Shown: positions 27,395 through 34,908 of the stretch, in pieces
Layout of the letters: each line of letters begins with the position of its first letter
Numbering within the stretch: position 1 is the first letter of the stretch
Origin: Mycolicibacter arupensis
GTDB taxonomy: Bacteria > Actinomycetota > Actinomycetes > Mycobacteriales > Mycobacteriaceae
Length of the DNA: 50,707 bases
Reading direction: 5' to 3'
Assembly (NCBI RefSeq): GCF_002086515.1
Contig: NZ_MVHH01000032.1
Location: 1-50,707, forward strand
Program-made: the position numbers and the translations under genes
The notes under the pieces: generated by a model
Databases searched by the model: none
Seen by the model: the letters and a program-made list of their open reading frames with translations, nothing else
Told to the model about the DNA's origin: nothing

Positions 27395-28209
27395 GAGTTC
27401 GGTCCTTTGCGTAGGACAGCAGTCGATTGCAGAGGTGCATCCAGGTCGGTGGCGATGGCCCCGCACCACAACAGATGACACAGAGCGGACCGCACCAGTG
27501 GAACAGGCAGGCCGGCATGGGCTGTTATCGCCTGCTCAATAGTGAGGCCCTCGACGTCGAGGCGGCTCACGGCGTCCAGGACGTCCCTATTGATCCGTCG
27601 CTCATCGCGGTAGCCGGCCAGGAACCGAATGTTGTTCAGCTCAACAGGTGGTGGTTCGCTCCACACCTCGTAGTCCCATCCCCGGTCCTCGATGAGGTGG
27701 CGCGTCCAGGCCAGGGTGTAAGCGACTTTGGGAACGCCGACGCGATGACGCGGCTTGACGTCGACGACAATCGGGCCGTTTCGGGTACTGAGTAGAAAGT
27801 CAGGGATGTGTCGGCGCCGTTTGCCGTCGACATCGGCTTCGATCAGAAATGGTTGGGCCGCAATGGAGGTGACCGCCGGTTCGAAATCGGCGTAGAGCAG
27901 CCGTGCCAGTTCCAGGCGGGACTCGTAGATGACATGGTCGTTCTGAGTCTTCGCCCAGTAGGTTCCTGAGTAGTGCTGCTGGCCATACCACCACCGGAAG
28001 GTCCGCCACGGGGCCAACGGTGCCGAGAGCACCGCAGCGGCATCCGCCCAATCAGCGGTCTGGATCTGATCGCCTGTGGTCGTACGAAACGAGATCACGG
28101 CGGCGCGTCGATCAACCTGGATAGCCAGCTCAGGCGTGTGTGCGCCCGCCCGACGGGCCGACACAGGCGACCCCGTCTTGACAAGCGCGGTCGGATAAGT
28201 TGAACTCAT
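27391..28209 (-). CDS. tnsA: TnsA-family endonuclease of a Tn7-like transposon
   Basis: A 272-residue PD-(D/E)XK endonuclease that cuts the 5' ends so the element moves by cut-and-paste. Catalytic residues seen are the Glu of YESRLE (E96 or E100), HIPDF (D137) and VDVK (D150, K152). A winged-helix C-terminal domain (residues about 195-255) fits TnsA. The ATG has GAAGGGA seven bases upstream. It is first in tnsA-tnsB-tnsC-tnsD, closest to the presumed right end, as in Tn7. Its presence separates this system from Tn5053/Tn402-type elements, which lack TnsA. Confidence 0.88.
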   Translation of the reverse strand: MSSTYPTALVKTGSPVSARRAGAHTPELAIQVDRRAAVISFRTTTGDQIQTADWADAAAVLSAPLAPWRTFRWWYGQQHYSGTYWAKTQNDHVIYESRLELARLLYADFEPAVTSIAAQPFLIEADVDGKRRRHIPDFLLSTRNGPIVVDVKPRHRVGVPKVAYTLAWTRHLIEDRGWDYEVWSEPPPVELNNIRFLAGYRDERRINRDVLDAVSRLDVEGLTIEQAITAHAGLPVPLVRSALCHLLWCGAIATDLDAPLQSTAVLRKGPNS

Positions 28210-28243
28210 GAAAGTCCCTTCGCATGGGGATTGAGGTGAATGG

Positions 28244-28319
28244 TGGTACGTGTACCGCTACCGAAGGCCGGGTGCCCGCCCGGCCTTCGGCATTTCTAAT
28301 GCGTTGTCAGTGCGACAAC
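28244..28319 (-). promoter_or_regulatory. tnsA leader: operator palindromes and promoter-like sequence
   Basis: Two palindromes flank a hairpin ahead of tnsA. GTTGTC-AGTGC-GACAAC is at 28303-28319 and GGTACGTGTACC at 28244-28255. On the minus strand TTGTTG, 17 bases, then TAGAAA overlaps the first palindrome and could be the tns promoter. The palindromes could be bound by the ribbon-helix-helix protein encoded just upstream. Confidence 0.5.
28261..28290 (-). terminator. Perfect 12-bp hairpin between the RHH gene and tnsA
   Basis: CCGAAGGCCGGG, a 6-base loop, and CCCGGCCTTCGG. There is no T-run after it on the minus strand. It either ends the upstream small gene or acts as a leader stem that limits readthrough into tnsABCD. 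Confidence 0.6.
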
Positions 28320-28325
28320 AACTGG

Positions 28326-28586
28326 TCAGTCCGGTCTCGTCGGTCCTCCGCTCGCTTCGGCTTGACTATCCGCCAAGGGTTCGCCATACATTGGCGCCCT
28401 GACGATTTCGGAGATGGTCGCCGATCTGGCGATTCGTTCGTATCCCAGGTCGATGAGCCTGGCCCCAGCTTCTGACAACGACACGTTCCACTCACGAGCG
28501 CACTGATAGGCAGCCTCAGCGGAAGCGCGCGGAAGCCGGAACTCCACACGCATTCTGTCCCGAACTCCAAGCTCTGGGCGATCCAT
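28326..28586 (-). CDS. Ribbon-helix-helix-type small regulator
   Basis: An 86-residue protein. The stretch RVEFRLPRASAEAAYQ followed by SLSEAGARLIDLGYERI has the strand-helix-helix pattern of CopG/Arc-type repressors. The ATG has AAGGGAG six bases upstream. It ends 7 bases before an operator-like palindrome and hairpin leading into tnsA, so it is a good candidate regulator of transposition. No toxin gene is next to it. Confidence 0.65.
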   Translation of the reverse strand: MDRPELGVRDRMRVEFRLPRASAEAAYQCAREWNVSLSEAGARLIDLGYERIARSATISEIVRAPMYGEPLADSQAEASGGPTRPD

Positions 28587-28931
28587 GAGGACTCCCTTCC
28601 GCTATTTGCTATTCCCGAATTCGGTGGGCTGCCGGCGTTTCGCCGGTGCTATACCGGTATCAAACACCCTGCAGGACAGAAAGTCTCGTCGTTCTGCTGT
28701 ATAACAACAGGCGCCGTCAATCAGCCTGACACAATTCGTGAACACGCAGACCGTCACGCCGCTGTTTAATTTGCGGCAAAAGCCCTGGACACTCCCGCCG
28801 CGATCCGCAGAGTTGTGCAACCCCCAACAGTGACTCCACGGATTGTGACGTTCATCACAATATGAGTCGAGCCGAGGCGGCTGCCGTACGGGGATGTCAA
28901 CGGACAGCTCGTCGAGGTGTTCCTCCCCGCT
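28587..28931. other. Intergenic region with palindromes and a promoter-like element
   Basis: 345 bases without a convincing gene. It holds CCGGCG-TTT-CGCCGG (28632-28646), the palindrome ATACCGGTAT (28651-28660), an extended -10-like TGTTATACA on the minus strand (28698-28706) and a CRP-type box at 28842-28861. Base composition is lower in GC than the surrounding genes. It should contain the promoter of the ribbon-helix-helix gene. Confidence 0.5.
28842..28861. promoter_or_regulatory. Perfect CRP-type box
   Basis: ATTGTGACGTTCATCACAAT: a 7-base inverted repeat with a 6-base spacer that matches the CRP consensus TGTGA-N6-TCACA in all ten positions. Mycobacterial Crp (Rv3676) uses the same consensus. 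It lies about 256 bases upstream of the ribbon-helix-helix gene and beyond the 3' end of the Xre gene. Confidence 0.65.
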
Positions 28932-29288
28932 TCATAGGTCGTCGACCTCGTCCCGGAGAGCAACCGCAAAGGCTCCTTGATCAGCGCGCCGCCGAGCCAA
29001 CTGGTCCGGCGTCAGACGTGCGTCAGTAGCATCAAGTACGTCATCGTGACCCTCGTAGGGAGCCAGGTTGATCCTGACTTCGAGGTCGACCGCAGCCAGG
29101 ATGAGCGCCGGCACAGGCAGTGACGGCTGCCGAGCCCCTGATTCGATACGGGCGACCGTCGACTGCGGCACGCCAGCCAGTTCGGCGAGCTGACGCTGCG
29201 GTACACCGATCTGACTCCGGGCCGCCTTCAACAGATTTCCCGCAAACCGCTCGATATGACCAATGCGCGCGGGCCCCATTGTCGCCAT
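28932..29288 (-). CDS. Xre-family helix-turn-helix regulator
   Basis: A 118-residue DNA-binding protein. The helix-turn-helix is clear at residues about 20-55 (SQIGVPQRQLAELAGVPQST, then VARIESGARQPSL). The acidic C-terminal half ends RDEVDDL. It lies between the candidate transposon right end and the regulator region of tnsA, reading towards tns. It could be a transposon regulator or an antitoxin-like protein; no toxin is adjacent. The start may be the ATG at 29288 or the one three codons later. Confidence 0.7.
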   Translation of the reverse strand: MATMGPARIGHIERFAGNLLKAARSQIGVPQRQLAELAGVPQSTVARIESGARQPSLPVPALILAAVDLEVRINLAPYEGHDDVLDATDARLTPDQLARRRADQGAFAVALRDEVDDL

Positions 29289-29339
29289 ACTCCACGAGAG
29301 CTAATCGGCTATCGCGTTTTCTCGATACCCCTACCCGCA

Positions 29340-29399
29340 TGACACGAGTTGAGACAGGTGACACGGAGGTGACACCACCGCTGAGAATATGACACGGAG
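29340..29399. repeat. Four TGACAC(GGAG) repeats, candidate TnsB-binding sites at the transposon right end
   Basis: TGACACGAG at 29340, TGACACGGAG at 29359, TGACACCAC at 29370 and TGACACGGAG at 29390, all in the same direction. Repeated TGACA/TGTCA motifs are typical of TnsB-type end sequences, and the array ends 29 bases from the dnaB stop codon. They also lie 52 bases upstream of the Xre gene start, so they could be its operator. Confidence 0.5.
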
Positions 29400-29427
29400 C
29401 GTGAGACCCTACAACATTGGTAGCTTC

Positions 29428-30804
29428 TCAGTGCGCCATGTTCGTAAACCGCGACAAGTGCAGCTGGTGCGCTACGGTCACCGTTTTGGTCGGACCGTTA
29501 CGGTGCTTGGCCAAGATCAGGTCCGCCTCGCCGCCCCGCGGGTCGTCCCGTTCAAAAGCATCCGGGCGATGCAAAAGTATAACCATATCCGCGTCTTGCT
29601 CCAAACTTCCACTTTCGCGGAGGTCTGCCAGCATGGGCTTCTTGTCTGTGCGCTGCTCGGGCCCACGGTTGAGCTGGCTCAGCGCGATCACCGGCACTTC
29701 GAGCTCCTTGGCCAGCAGCTTGAGATTCCGGGAGAATTCCGAGACCTCCTGCTGGCGCGACTCGACCTTCTTGCCGGAGGTCATCAGCTGCATGTAGTCG
29801 ACCGCCACCAGTCGCAGGTCGGCCTTCTGCTTGAGCCGGCGGGCTTTGGCGCGGATCTCCATCATGGTCAGGTTCGGCGAATCGTCGATGTAGAGCGGGG
29901 CCTCGCTGATCTCACTCATCCGCCGCGCCAGCCGGGTCCAGTCGTCGTCTGTCATCCGTCCCGAGCGCATGTCGCCGAGTTTGATCTTGGCTTCAGCGGA
30001 GAGCAGTCGCATGACGATCTCGGACTTGCTCATTTCCAGCGAAAAGATGACGCTGGCCATCCGGTTCTTGATCGAGCACGACCGCATGAAGTCAAGTGCC
30101 AGTGTGGACTTCCCCATACCGGGCCGCGCCGCAATGATGATCATCTGTCCCGGGTGCAGCCCGTTGGTCACCTCGTCGAGGTCGGTGAAGCCGGTCGGCA
30201 CACCGCGCGCGATACCGCCGTGCGAGGCGATCGCGTCGATCTCGTCCATGGTCGGCTGCAGCAGGTCTTCCAGCGGTACGAAGTCCTCGGAGCTGCGCCG
30301 TTCGGCCACCTCATAGATCTCGGCCTGGGCCCGGTCGACGATCTCGGCGACATCGGCGCCCTCAGCACCGGCGTATCCGTACTGCACTACTCGAGTGCCG
30401 GCCTCTACCAGCCGGCGCAGGATCGCCTTCTCCGCGACGATCGTGGCGTAGTAGCCGGCGTTGGCCGCGGTCGGCACCGTGGAGATCAGCGTGTGCAGGT
30501 ATGGGGCGCCGCCCACCCGGCGCAGCAGGCCGCGGCGGTCCAGCTCGGCCGCCACAGTCACCGCGTCGGCCGGCTCTCCGCGCCCGTAGAGGTCCAGGAT
30601 CGCGTCGTAGATGTTCTGGTGCACCGGGCGGTAGAAGTCAGCCGGCCGCAGCCGCTCCAGCACGTCGGCGATGGCGTCCTTGCTCAGCAGCATGCCCCCG
30701 AGCACCGACTGCTCTGCGGCGAGATCCTGGGGTGGCTGGCGGCCCACGTCCTCGCGTGGCGGCTCCTCAAGCTCAGAATGACCACGGTCGTCGACTACCG
30801 CCAT
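29428..30804 (-). CDS. dnaB: Replicative DNA helicase DnaB
   Basis: A 458-residue hexameric helicase that opens the replication fork. The N-terminal DnaG-binding domain (residues about 25-130) is followed by the RecA-like motor with Walker A ARPGMGKST, the region ALSQLNRGPEQR, and HRPDAF near the C-terminus. There is no intein in the Walker A region, unlike the M. tuberculosis gene. I prefer the ATG at 30804, with GGAGAAGGTGGGG just upstream, over a GTG at 30828. The 3' end appears complete (ending FTNMAH), and the Tn7-like element begins a few bases after the stop. Confidence 0.97.
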   Translation of the reverse strand: MAVVDDRGHSELEEPPREDVGRQPPQDLAAEQSVLGGMLLSKDAIADVLERLRPADFYRPVHQNIYDAILDLYGRGEPADAVTVAAELDRRGLLRRVGGAPYLHTLISTVPTAANAGYYATIVAEKAILRRLVEAGTRVVQYGYAGAEGADVAEIVDRAQAEIYEVAERRSSEDFVPLEDLLQPTMDEIDAIASHGGIARGVPTGFTDLDEVTNGLHPGQMIIIAARPGMGKSTLALDFMRSCSIKNRMASVIFSLEMSKSEIVMRLLSAEAKIKLGDMRSGRMTDDDWTRLARRMSEISEAPLYIDDSPNLTMMEIRAKARRLKQKADLRLVAVDYMQLMTSGKKVESRQQEVSEFSRNLKLLAKELEVPVIALSQLNRGPEQRTDKKPMLADLRESGSLEQDADMVILLHRPDAFERDDPRGGEADLILAKHRNGPTKTVTVAHQLHLSRFTNMAH

Positions 30805-30828
30805 GCGCCCCACCTTCTCCACCGGCAC

Positions 30829-31239
30829 ACTCGAACGTCTTTTCGACGTTGCTGCCGCAACCTAACAGCGGACACCGACAATCCCGCCCTGCCGTGCCGC
30901 GTTGACGGTAGGCGTTGCTGGCGGCCGTACAAAACGGGCTTGTTCACAAAGGTGTGGATTAAGTGTGCACACCTTTCCCGCAATTGTTTGGATCGGTGGG
31001 GATGACTTGTGGATTGCCCTTCTAACCCGCGTTATCCCCGCAGGTAGAAGCGGTAGCAAGGGGTGTTTTGATTGTGGAGCACAATCTCTTCGGCGTGTCG
31101 TCATTGGTTGCCGTCTTGGGCGTGTTGCCTTGCAGACAGGTAGACGCGATTCCACATCAAAGTAAACGACCCCACCCATGCACACGGGCCTAAAAGTTAG
31201 CCAGCGCTAACCTGATGGAACCTCGTCCGAACACAGCAA
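30829..31239. promoter_or_regulatory. dnaB upstream region with palindrome and DnaA-box-like sequences
   Basis: No credible gene is present in this interval. It holds a perfect inverted repeat AAAGGTGTG-N11-CACACCTTT (30948-30976), two TGTGGATT sequences (30953-30960 and 31008-31015) and one TTATCCCC, close to the DnaA box TTATCCACA. The dnaB promoter should be here. An Rv0057-like gene is absent. Confidence 0.45.
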
Positions 31240-31275
31240 AGCCCCGGCGGCGCCGATCAGGGCGCTGCCGGGGCT
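31240..31275 (-). terminator. Terminator after rplI
   Basis: A stem of 15 pairs (AGCCCCGGCGGCGCC with GGCGCTGCCGGGGCT, one G-T pair) with a 6-base loop, 13 bases past the rplI stop. On the minus strand it is followed by TTTGC. It ends the rpsF-ssb-rpsR-rplI operon. Confidence 0.8.
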
Positions 31276-31288
31276 GCTGCGGTATGTG

Positions 31289-31747
31289 CTAGTTTGCCGC
31301 GGCGACGTCGAGGGTGACGTCGACGTTCACGTCGGGGTGCAGGTGCACCGACACCGGGTGGCTGCCGACGGCCTTGATGTGGGCCTTGGGCAGCCGGACG
31401 ATCCGCCGGTCGAGGTTCGGCCCGCCGGCCTTCTTGATGGCGGCGACCACGTCAGCCGCGGTGACCGAGCCGAACAGCTTGCCCGAGTCGCCGGAGGTCT
31501 TCACCGGCAAGGTGACCGTGCCCAGCGCCTGCAAAGCTTCCTTGAGCTCCTTGGCGTGGTCCAGGTCGCGCACCTGCTTGGTCTCGCGGGCCCGACGGAT
31601 GTCGTCGGCCTGCTTCTGCGCGCCGCGCGTGGCGACGATGGCCAGCCCCCGCGGGAGCAGGAAGTTGCGGCCGTATCCGTCCTTGACCTCGACGGTGTCT
31701 CCGGCCGCTCCGAGGTGGTCCACCTCAGCGGTCAAAATGAGCTTCAT
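31289..31747 (-). CDS. rplI: 50S ribosomal protein bL9
   Basis: 152 residues starting [20 protein letters not shown] with the signature region [14 protein letters not shown], a long connecting helix and a C-terminal domain ([20 protein letters not shown]). Length and sequence fit actinobacterial L9. It is the last gene of the operon, followed by a strong hairpin. Confidence 0.98.
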   Translation of the reverse strand: MKLILTAEVDHLGAAGDTVEVKDGYGRNFLLPRGLAIVATRGAQKQADDIRRARETKQVRDLDHAKELKEALQALGTVTLPVKTSGDSGKLFGSVTAADVVAAIKKAGGPNLDRRIVRLPKAHIKAVGSHPVSVHLHPDVNVDVTLDVAAAN

Positions 31748-31780
31748 CGTTTCGTACTTTCTCCAAGATTGAGTGGTCGG

Positions 31781-32035
31781 CTAGCGCGCCGACGAGGTGA
31801 AGGGCAGCAACGCGACCTCGCGGGCGTTCTTCACCGCGAGCGCGACGTCGCGCTGGTGCTGAACGCAGTTGCCGGTCACACGACGGGCGCGGATCTTGCC
31901 CCGCTCACTGATGTAGGTGCGCAGCAGCGAGGTGTCCTTGTAGTCGATCACCTGCTTCTTGTTCGAGCAGAATGCGCACTTGCGAGCCTTGATCGGCTTT
32001 TCAGGAGCCGGACGCCGCTTGTTGGATTTGGCCAT
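31781..32035 (-). CDS. rpsR: 30S ribosomal protein bS18, zinc-binding (C+) form
   Basis: 84 residues. KCAFCSNKK and a later Cys in GNCVQHQ give the cysteine set of the zinc-binding S18 made under zinc-replete conditions, corresponding to RpsR1. The zinc-free paralog made under Zur control is not in this window. It lies between ssb and rplI in the standard order. Confidence 0.97.
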   Translation of the reverse strand: MAKSNKRRPAPEKPIKARKCAFCSNKKQVIDYKDTSLLRTYISERGKIRARRVTGNCVQHQRDVALAVKNAREVALLPFTSSAR

Positions 32036-32068
32036 CTACCTATCTCTTTCGTGCTGTGGTTCGTTTGT

Positions 32069-32587
32069 CTAAAAGGGCGGCTCGTCGTCGGCGCCACCGA
32101 AGGAGCCGGACGCCGGAGCACTGCCCCACGGGTCTTCCGCGGCCGGGCCGGACGCGCCCGACGGGCCGGACGGGGCTGACATGCCGCCGCCCCCGCCGAA
32201 GCCGCCTCCGCCGCCACCGCGGCTGACCTTGTTGATCTTGGCGGTGGCGTACCGCAACGAGGGGCCGACCTCGTCGACCTCGACCTCGTAGACGGTGCGC
32301 TTCTCGCCCTCGCGGGTCTCGAAGGACCGCTGCCGCAGCCGCCCGGTGACGATCACCCGCGATCCGCGGGTGAGGCTCTCGGCCACGTTCTCGGCGGCCT
32401 CACGCCAGATGTTGCACCGAAGGAACAGCGCGTCGCCGTCCTTCCACTCATTGCTCTGCCGGTCAAAGACCCGCGGGGTGGACGCCACCGTGAAGTTGGC
32501 GACCGCCGCCCCCGAGGGGGTGAACCGCAGATCCGGGTCCGCGGTCAGGTTTCCAACGACGGTGATCGTGGTGTCACCTACAGCCAC
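32069..32587 (-). CDS. ssb: Single-stranded DNA-binding protein
   Basis: 172 residues: an OB-fold (about 1-115, [20 protein letters not shown]), a Gly/Ser-rich linker ([12 protein letters not shown]) and the acidic tip DDEPPF that docks partner proteins. It starts with GTG at 32587. It binds single-stranded DNA at forks and repair sites. Same operon as rpsF and rpsR. Confidence 0.97.
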   Translation of the reverse strand: MAVGDTTITVVGNLTADPDLRFTPSGAAVANFTVASTPRVFDRQSNEWKDGDALFLRCNIWREAAENVAESLTRGSRVIVTGRLRQRSFETREGEKRTVYEVEVDEVGPSLRYATAKINKVSRGGGGGGFGGGGGMSAPSGPSGASGPAAEDPWGSAPASGSFGGADDEPPF

Positions 32588-32664
32588 GGGGCCCTCCTAG
32601 GATCGGTGTCAGCGCTTGATGCTGCATTCGCAGCATGAGCCTACGCAACGGCTGCGACAGTCGC

Positions 32665-32955
32665 CTACGACTTGTCGGTGCGCATCACCTTGGTACGAAG
32701 CACCGACTCGTTCAGGCTGAGCTGACGGTCGAGCTCGGACACGGTGGCCGGCTCGGCCTTGACGTCGATGACCGCGTAGATGCCCTCGGCATGCTTGGCG
32801 ATCTCGTAAGCCAGGCGGCGCTTGCCCCAGATGTCGACCTTGTCCACCGAACCGCCGTCTTTACGGATGACGTTCAGGAACGTCTCCAGGGACGGGGCAA
32901 CGGTGCGCTCGTCGAGAGTGGGGTCAAGGATGACCATGATTTCGTATGGACGCAT
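32665..32955 (-). CDS. rpsF: 30S ribosomal protein bS6
   Basis: 96 residues starting [19 protein letters not shown], with the S6 fold and [10 protein letters not shown] motif. First gene of the rpsF-ssb-rpsR-rplI operon; S6 pairs with S18 in the ribosome. GGAGGTGA lies upstream of the ATG. In M. tuberculosis Rv0052 and Rv0051 lie next; here the lipid locus begins instead. Confidence 0.98.
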   Translation of the reverse strand: MRPYEIMVILDPTLDERTVAPSLETFLNVIRKDGGSVDKVDIWGKRRLAYEIAKHAEGIYAVIDVKAEPATVSELDRQLSLNESVLRTKVMRTDKS

Positions 32956-33137
32956 GGGAACCTCATCACCTCCTATGGTCGTAGTGCGGCCGTGGAGATG
33001 TCCACGGCAGGAGGGTCGCCTGCGTCGGCAACCGGGCCAGGTTACCGGACCAGGCAGGCCGCCACGAAATCGCGGGTCGAGGCCACCGTGTGACGCTCAC
33101 CCGGCGAATGTCGCATTATGGCGGTAGCCTCACCGCC
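32956..33137. promoter_or_regulatory. Divergent promoter region rpsF / fadD
   Basis: 182 bases between two genes reading apart. It must hold the ribosomal operon promoter and the FAAL promoter. Short -10-like sequences cannot be told apart from background here. Confidence 0.4.
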
Positions 33138-34877
33138 ATGTCAGATGTTTCCCTATTAACTTTGTTGCGCGAACGGGCGTTCCTCTCCCCCGACGAACCC
33201 GCCTTCACGTACACCGACTACGAGCAGGACTGGGACGGCGTCGCCGAGACGCTGTCCTGGTCACAGATGTATCGCCGCGCGCTGAACGTCGCCAAGGAAC
33301 TCAAGCAGCACGGCTCCGCCGGGGACCGGGCGGTGATCCTTGCCCCGCAGGGCCTCGCCTACATTGCGGGTTTCCTGGGAGCCATGCAGGCCGGATTCAT
33401 CGCGGTGCCGTTGCCGGTGCCCCACCCCGGCGCCCATGACGAGCGGGTCAGCGCCGTGCTCACCGACACCACGCCCTCGGTGGTTCTGACCACGACCGCG
33501 GCCGCAGGCCTGGTCGCCGAATACGTCCGCGAATCCGGGGCCGACGCCACCGCCACCGTCGTGGAGGTCGATGCACTGGACCTGGACGCCAGCGTCAGCA
33601 TAGGCGAGCAGCCCGTCGACTCAGGCGGGGTCGCGTATCTGCAGTACACCTCCGGCTCAACCCGGCTTCCCGCCGGCGTCATGGTGTCGCACCGCAACCT
33701 TCAGGTGAACTTCCGGCAGTTCATGGCGGGCTACTTCCCCGAATTCAACGGGGTGGCACCGCCCGACACCACCATCGTGTCGTGGCTGCCCTTCTACCAC
33801 GACCTGGGCCTGATCCTGGGCGTCATCGCACCCGTCCTCGGCGGCTACCGCTGCGAGCTGACCAGCCCCGTGGCATTTCTGCAGCGCCCGGCCCGCTGGA
33901 TCCAGGCGATGGCCGACCACCGCCGGGCGTTCTCGGCGGCGCCGAACTTCGCCTTCGAACTCGCGGTCCGCAAGACCACCGACGAAGACCTCGCCGGCCG
34001 CGACCTGGGCGACGTGCTCGGCATTGTCAGCGGCAGCGAGCGCGTCCACCCCGCCACGCTGGATCGCTTCATGAACCGCTTCGGTCCCCACAACTTCCGG
34101 GCCCGCGCACTGCACCCGGCCTACGGGCTAGCCGAGGCAACGCTCTACGTCGCCACCCTCGATGTGGAATGCCCCCCGCAGACGGTCTACTTCGAGTCGG
34201 AGAAGCTGACCCGCGGCAGCGCGCAGCGCTGCCCGGCCGAAGAGGGCACTCCCCTGCTCAACTACGGCGTTCCGAAATCGCCGGTGGTGCGGATCGTGGA
34301 CCCCGACACCTGCGCCGAATGCTCGGCGGGCACCGTCGGCGAGATCTGGACCGCCGGGGCCAACGTCTCCGCCGGCTACTGGAACAAGCCTGAACAGACC
34401 CAGGAGGTGTTCGAGGCGAAGCTGGTCCGGGCATCCGAGGGCACCCCGAGTGGTCCCTGGCTGCGCACCGGCGACCTCGGGTTCATCTCCGAAGGTGAGC
34501 TGTTCATCGTGGGCCGGATGAAGGACCTGCTGATCATCCGGGGCCGCAACCACTACCCCGAGGACATCGAAGCCACCCTGCAGGAGATCAGCGGTGGCCG
34601 CGTCGCGGCGATCTCGGTTCCCGTCGACGAGGACGAAACCCTGGTCACCATCATCGAGGTTCGGGCTCGCCCGGAATCCGCGGAAGACACCGCGCAGCGG
34701 CTCTCGGCACTCAAGAACGATGTGCAAGCGGCCATCGCGCAGCACCACGGAGTGACCGTCGCCGACGTGGTGCTGGTGGGCCCGGGATCGATTCCCATCA
34801 CCACCAGCGGCAAGGTGCGCCGCGCTGCGTGCGTCGAGCAGTACCAGACGCGCCAGTTCACCCGCATGGACGGATGA
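33138..34877 (+). CDS. Long-chain fatty-acyl-AMP ligase (FAAL, FadD21/FadD23-like)
   Basis: 579 residues from the ATG at 33138 (SDVSLLTLLRERAFLSPDEP); upstream in-frame starts read non-conserved sequence. It activates a fatty acid as acyl-AMP and loads it on a polyketide synthase instead of CoA. The P-loop is YTSGSTRLPAGV, followed by HPAYGLAEATL, LRTGDLGF and GRMKDLLIIRGRNHYPEDIE, the last typical of FAALs. It lies with a Gap-like protein, a Chp-like hydrolase, MmpL, PapA and Pks, the gene set for acyl-trehalose-type lipids. It would supply the starter acid to the Pks at 41299-47610. Confidence 0.93.
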   Translation: MSDVSLLTLLRERAFLSPDEPAFTYTDYEQDWDGVAETLSWSQMYRRALNVAKELKQHGSAGDRAVILAPQGLAYIAGFLGAMQAGFIAVPLPVPHPGAHDERVSAVLTDTTPSVVLTTTAAAGLVAEYVRESGADATATVVEVDALDLDASVSIGEQPVDSGGVAYLQYTSGSTRLPAGVMVSHRNLQVNFRQFMAGYFPEFNGVAPPDTTIVSWLPFYHDLGLILGVIAPVLGGYRCELTSPVAFLQRPARWIQAMADHRRAFSAAPNFAFELAVRKTTDEDLAGRDLGDVLGIVSGSERVHPATLDRFMNRFGPHNFRARALHPAYGLAEATLYVATLDVECPPQTVYFESEKLTRGSAQRCPAEEGTPLLNYGVPKSPVVRIVDPDTCAECSAGTVGEIWTAGANVSAGYWNKPEQTQEVFEAKLVRASEGTPSGPWLRTGDLGFISEGELFIVGRMKDLLIIRGRNHYPEDIEATLQEISGGRVAAISVPVDEDETLVTIIEVRARPESAEDTAQRLSALKNDVQAAIAQHHGVTVADVVLVGPGSIPITTSGKVRRAACVEQYQTRQFTRMDG

Positions 34878-34908
34878 GCGGGCCGCGGCAACGCCCCACA
34901 AACTCGGT

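Larger units (their letters stand above)
21850..29413 (-). mobile_element. Tn7-like transposon: tnsABCD core and candidate right end
   Basis: All four Tn7-type functions are present in one translationally coupled operon. tnsA faces a regulator region and then the 3' end of dnaB. Four TGACAC repeats (29340-29399) followed by ACA at 29411-29413 are a candidate right end, 12-17 bases past the dnaB stop. The left end was not found; everything left of tnsD, including the split restriction enzyme and the Tn554-like element, may be its cargo. The interval given is the minimum. Confidence 0.65.

Noticed and set aside
28602..28820. 72-codon minus-strand frame in the regulator region
   Set aside because: Cys-rich, motif-free translation over palindromes; better read as regulatory DNA.
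21850..29413. RNA-guided transposon (CAST)
   Set aside because: No Cascade, Cas12k, repeat array or short TniQ; the TniQ is of the long TnsD type.
29428..30804. Intein in dnaB
   Set aside because: The Walker A region ARPGMGKSTLALDF is uninterrupted and total length is normal for an intein-free DnaB.
29389..31005. 538-codon plus-strand frame
   Set aside because: Antisense to dnaB along nearly its whole length; dnaB is certain.
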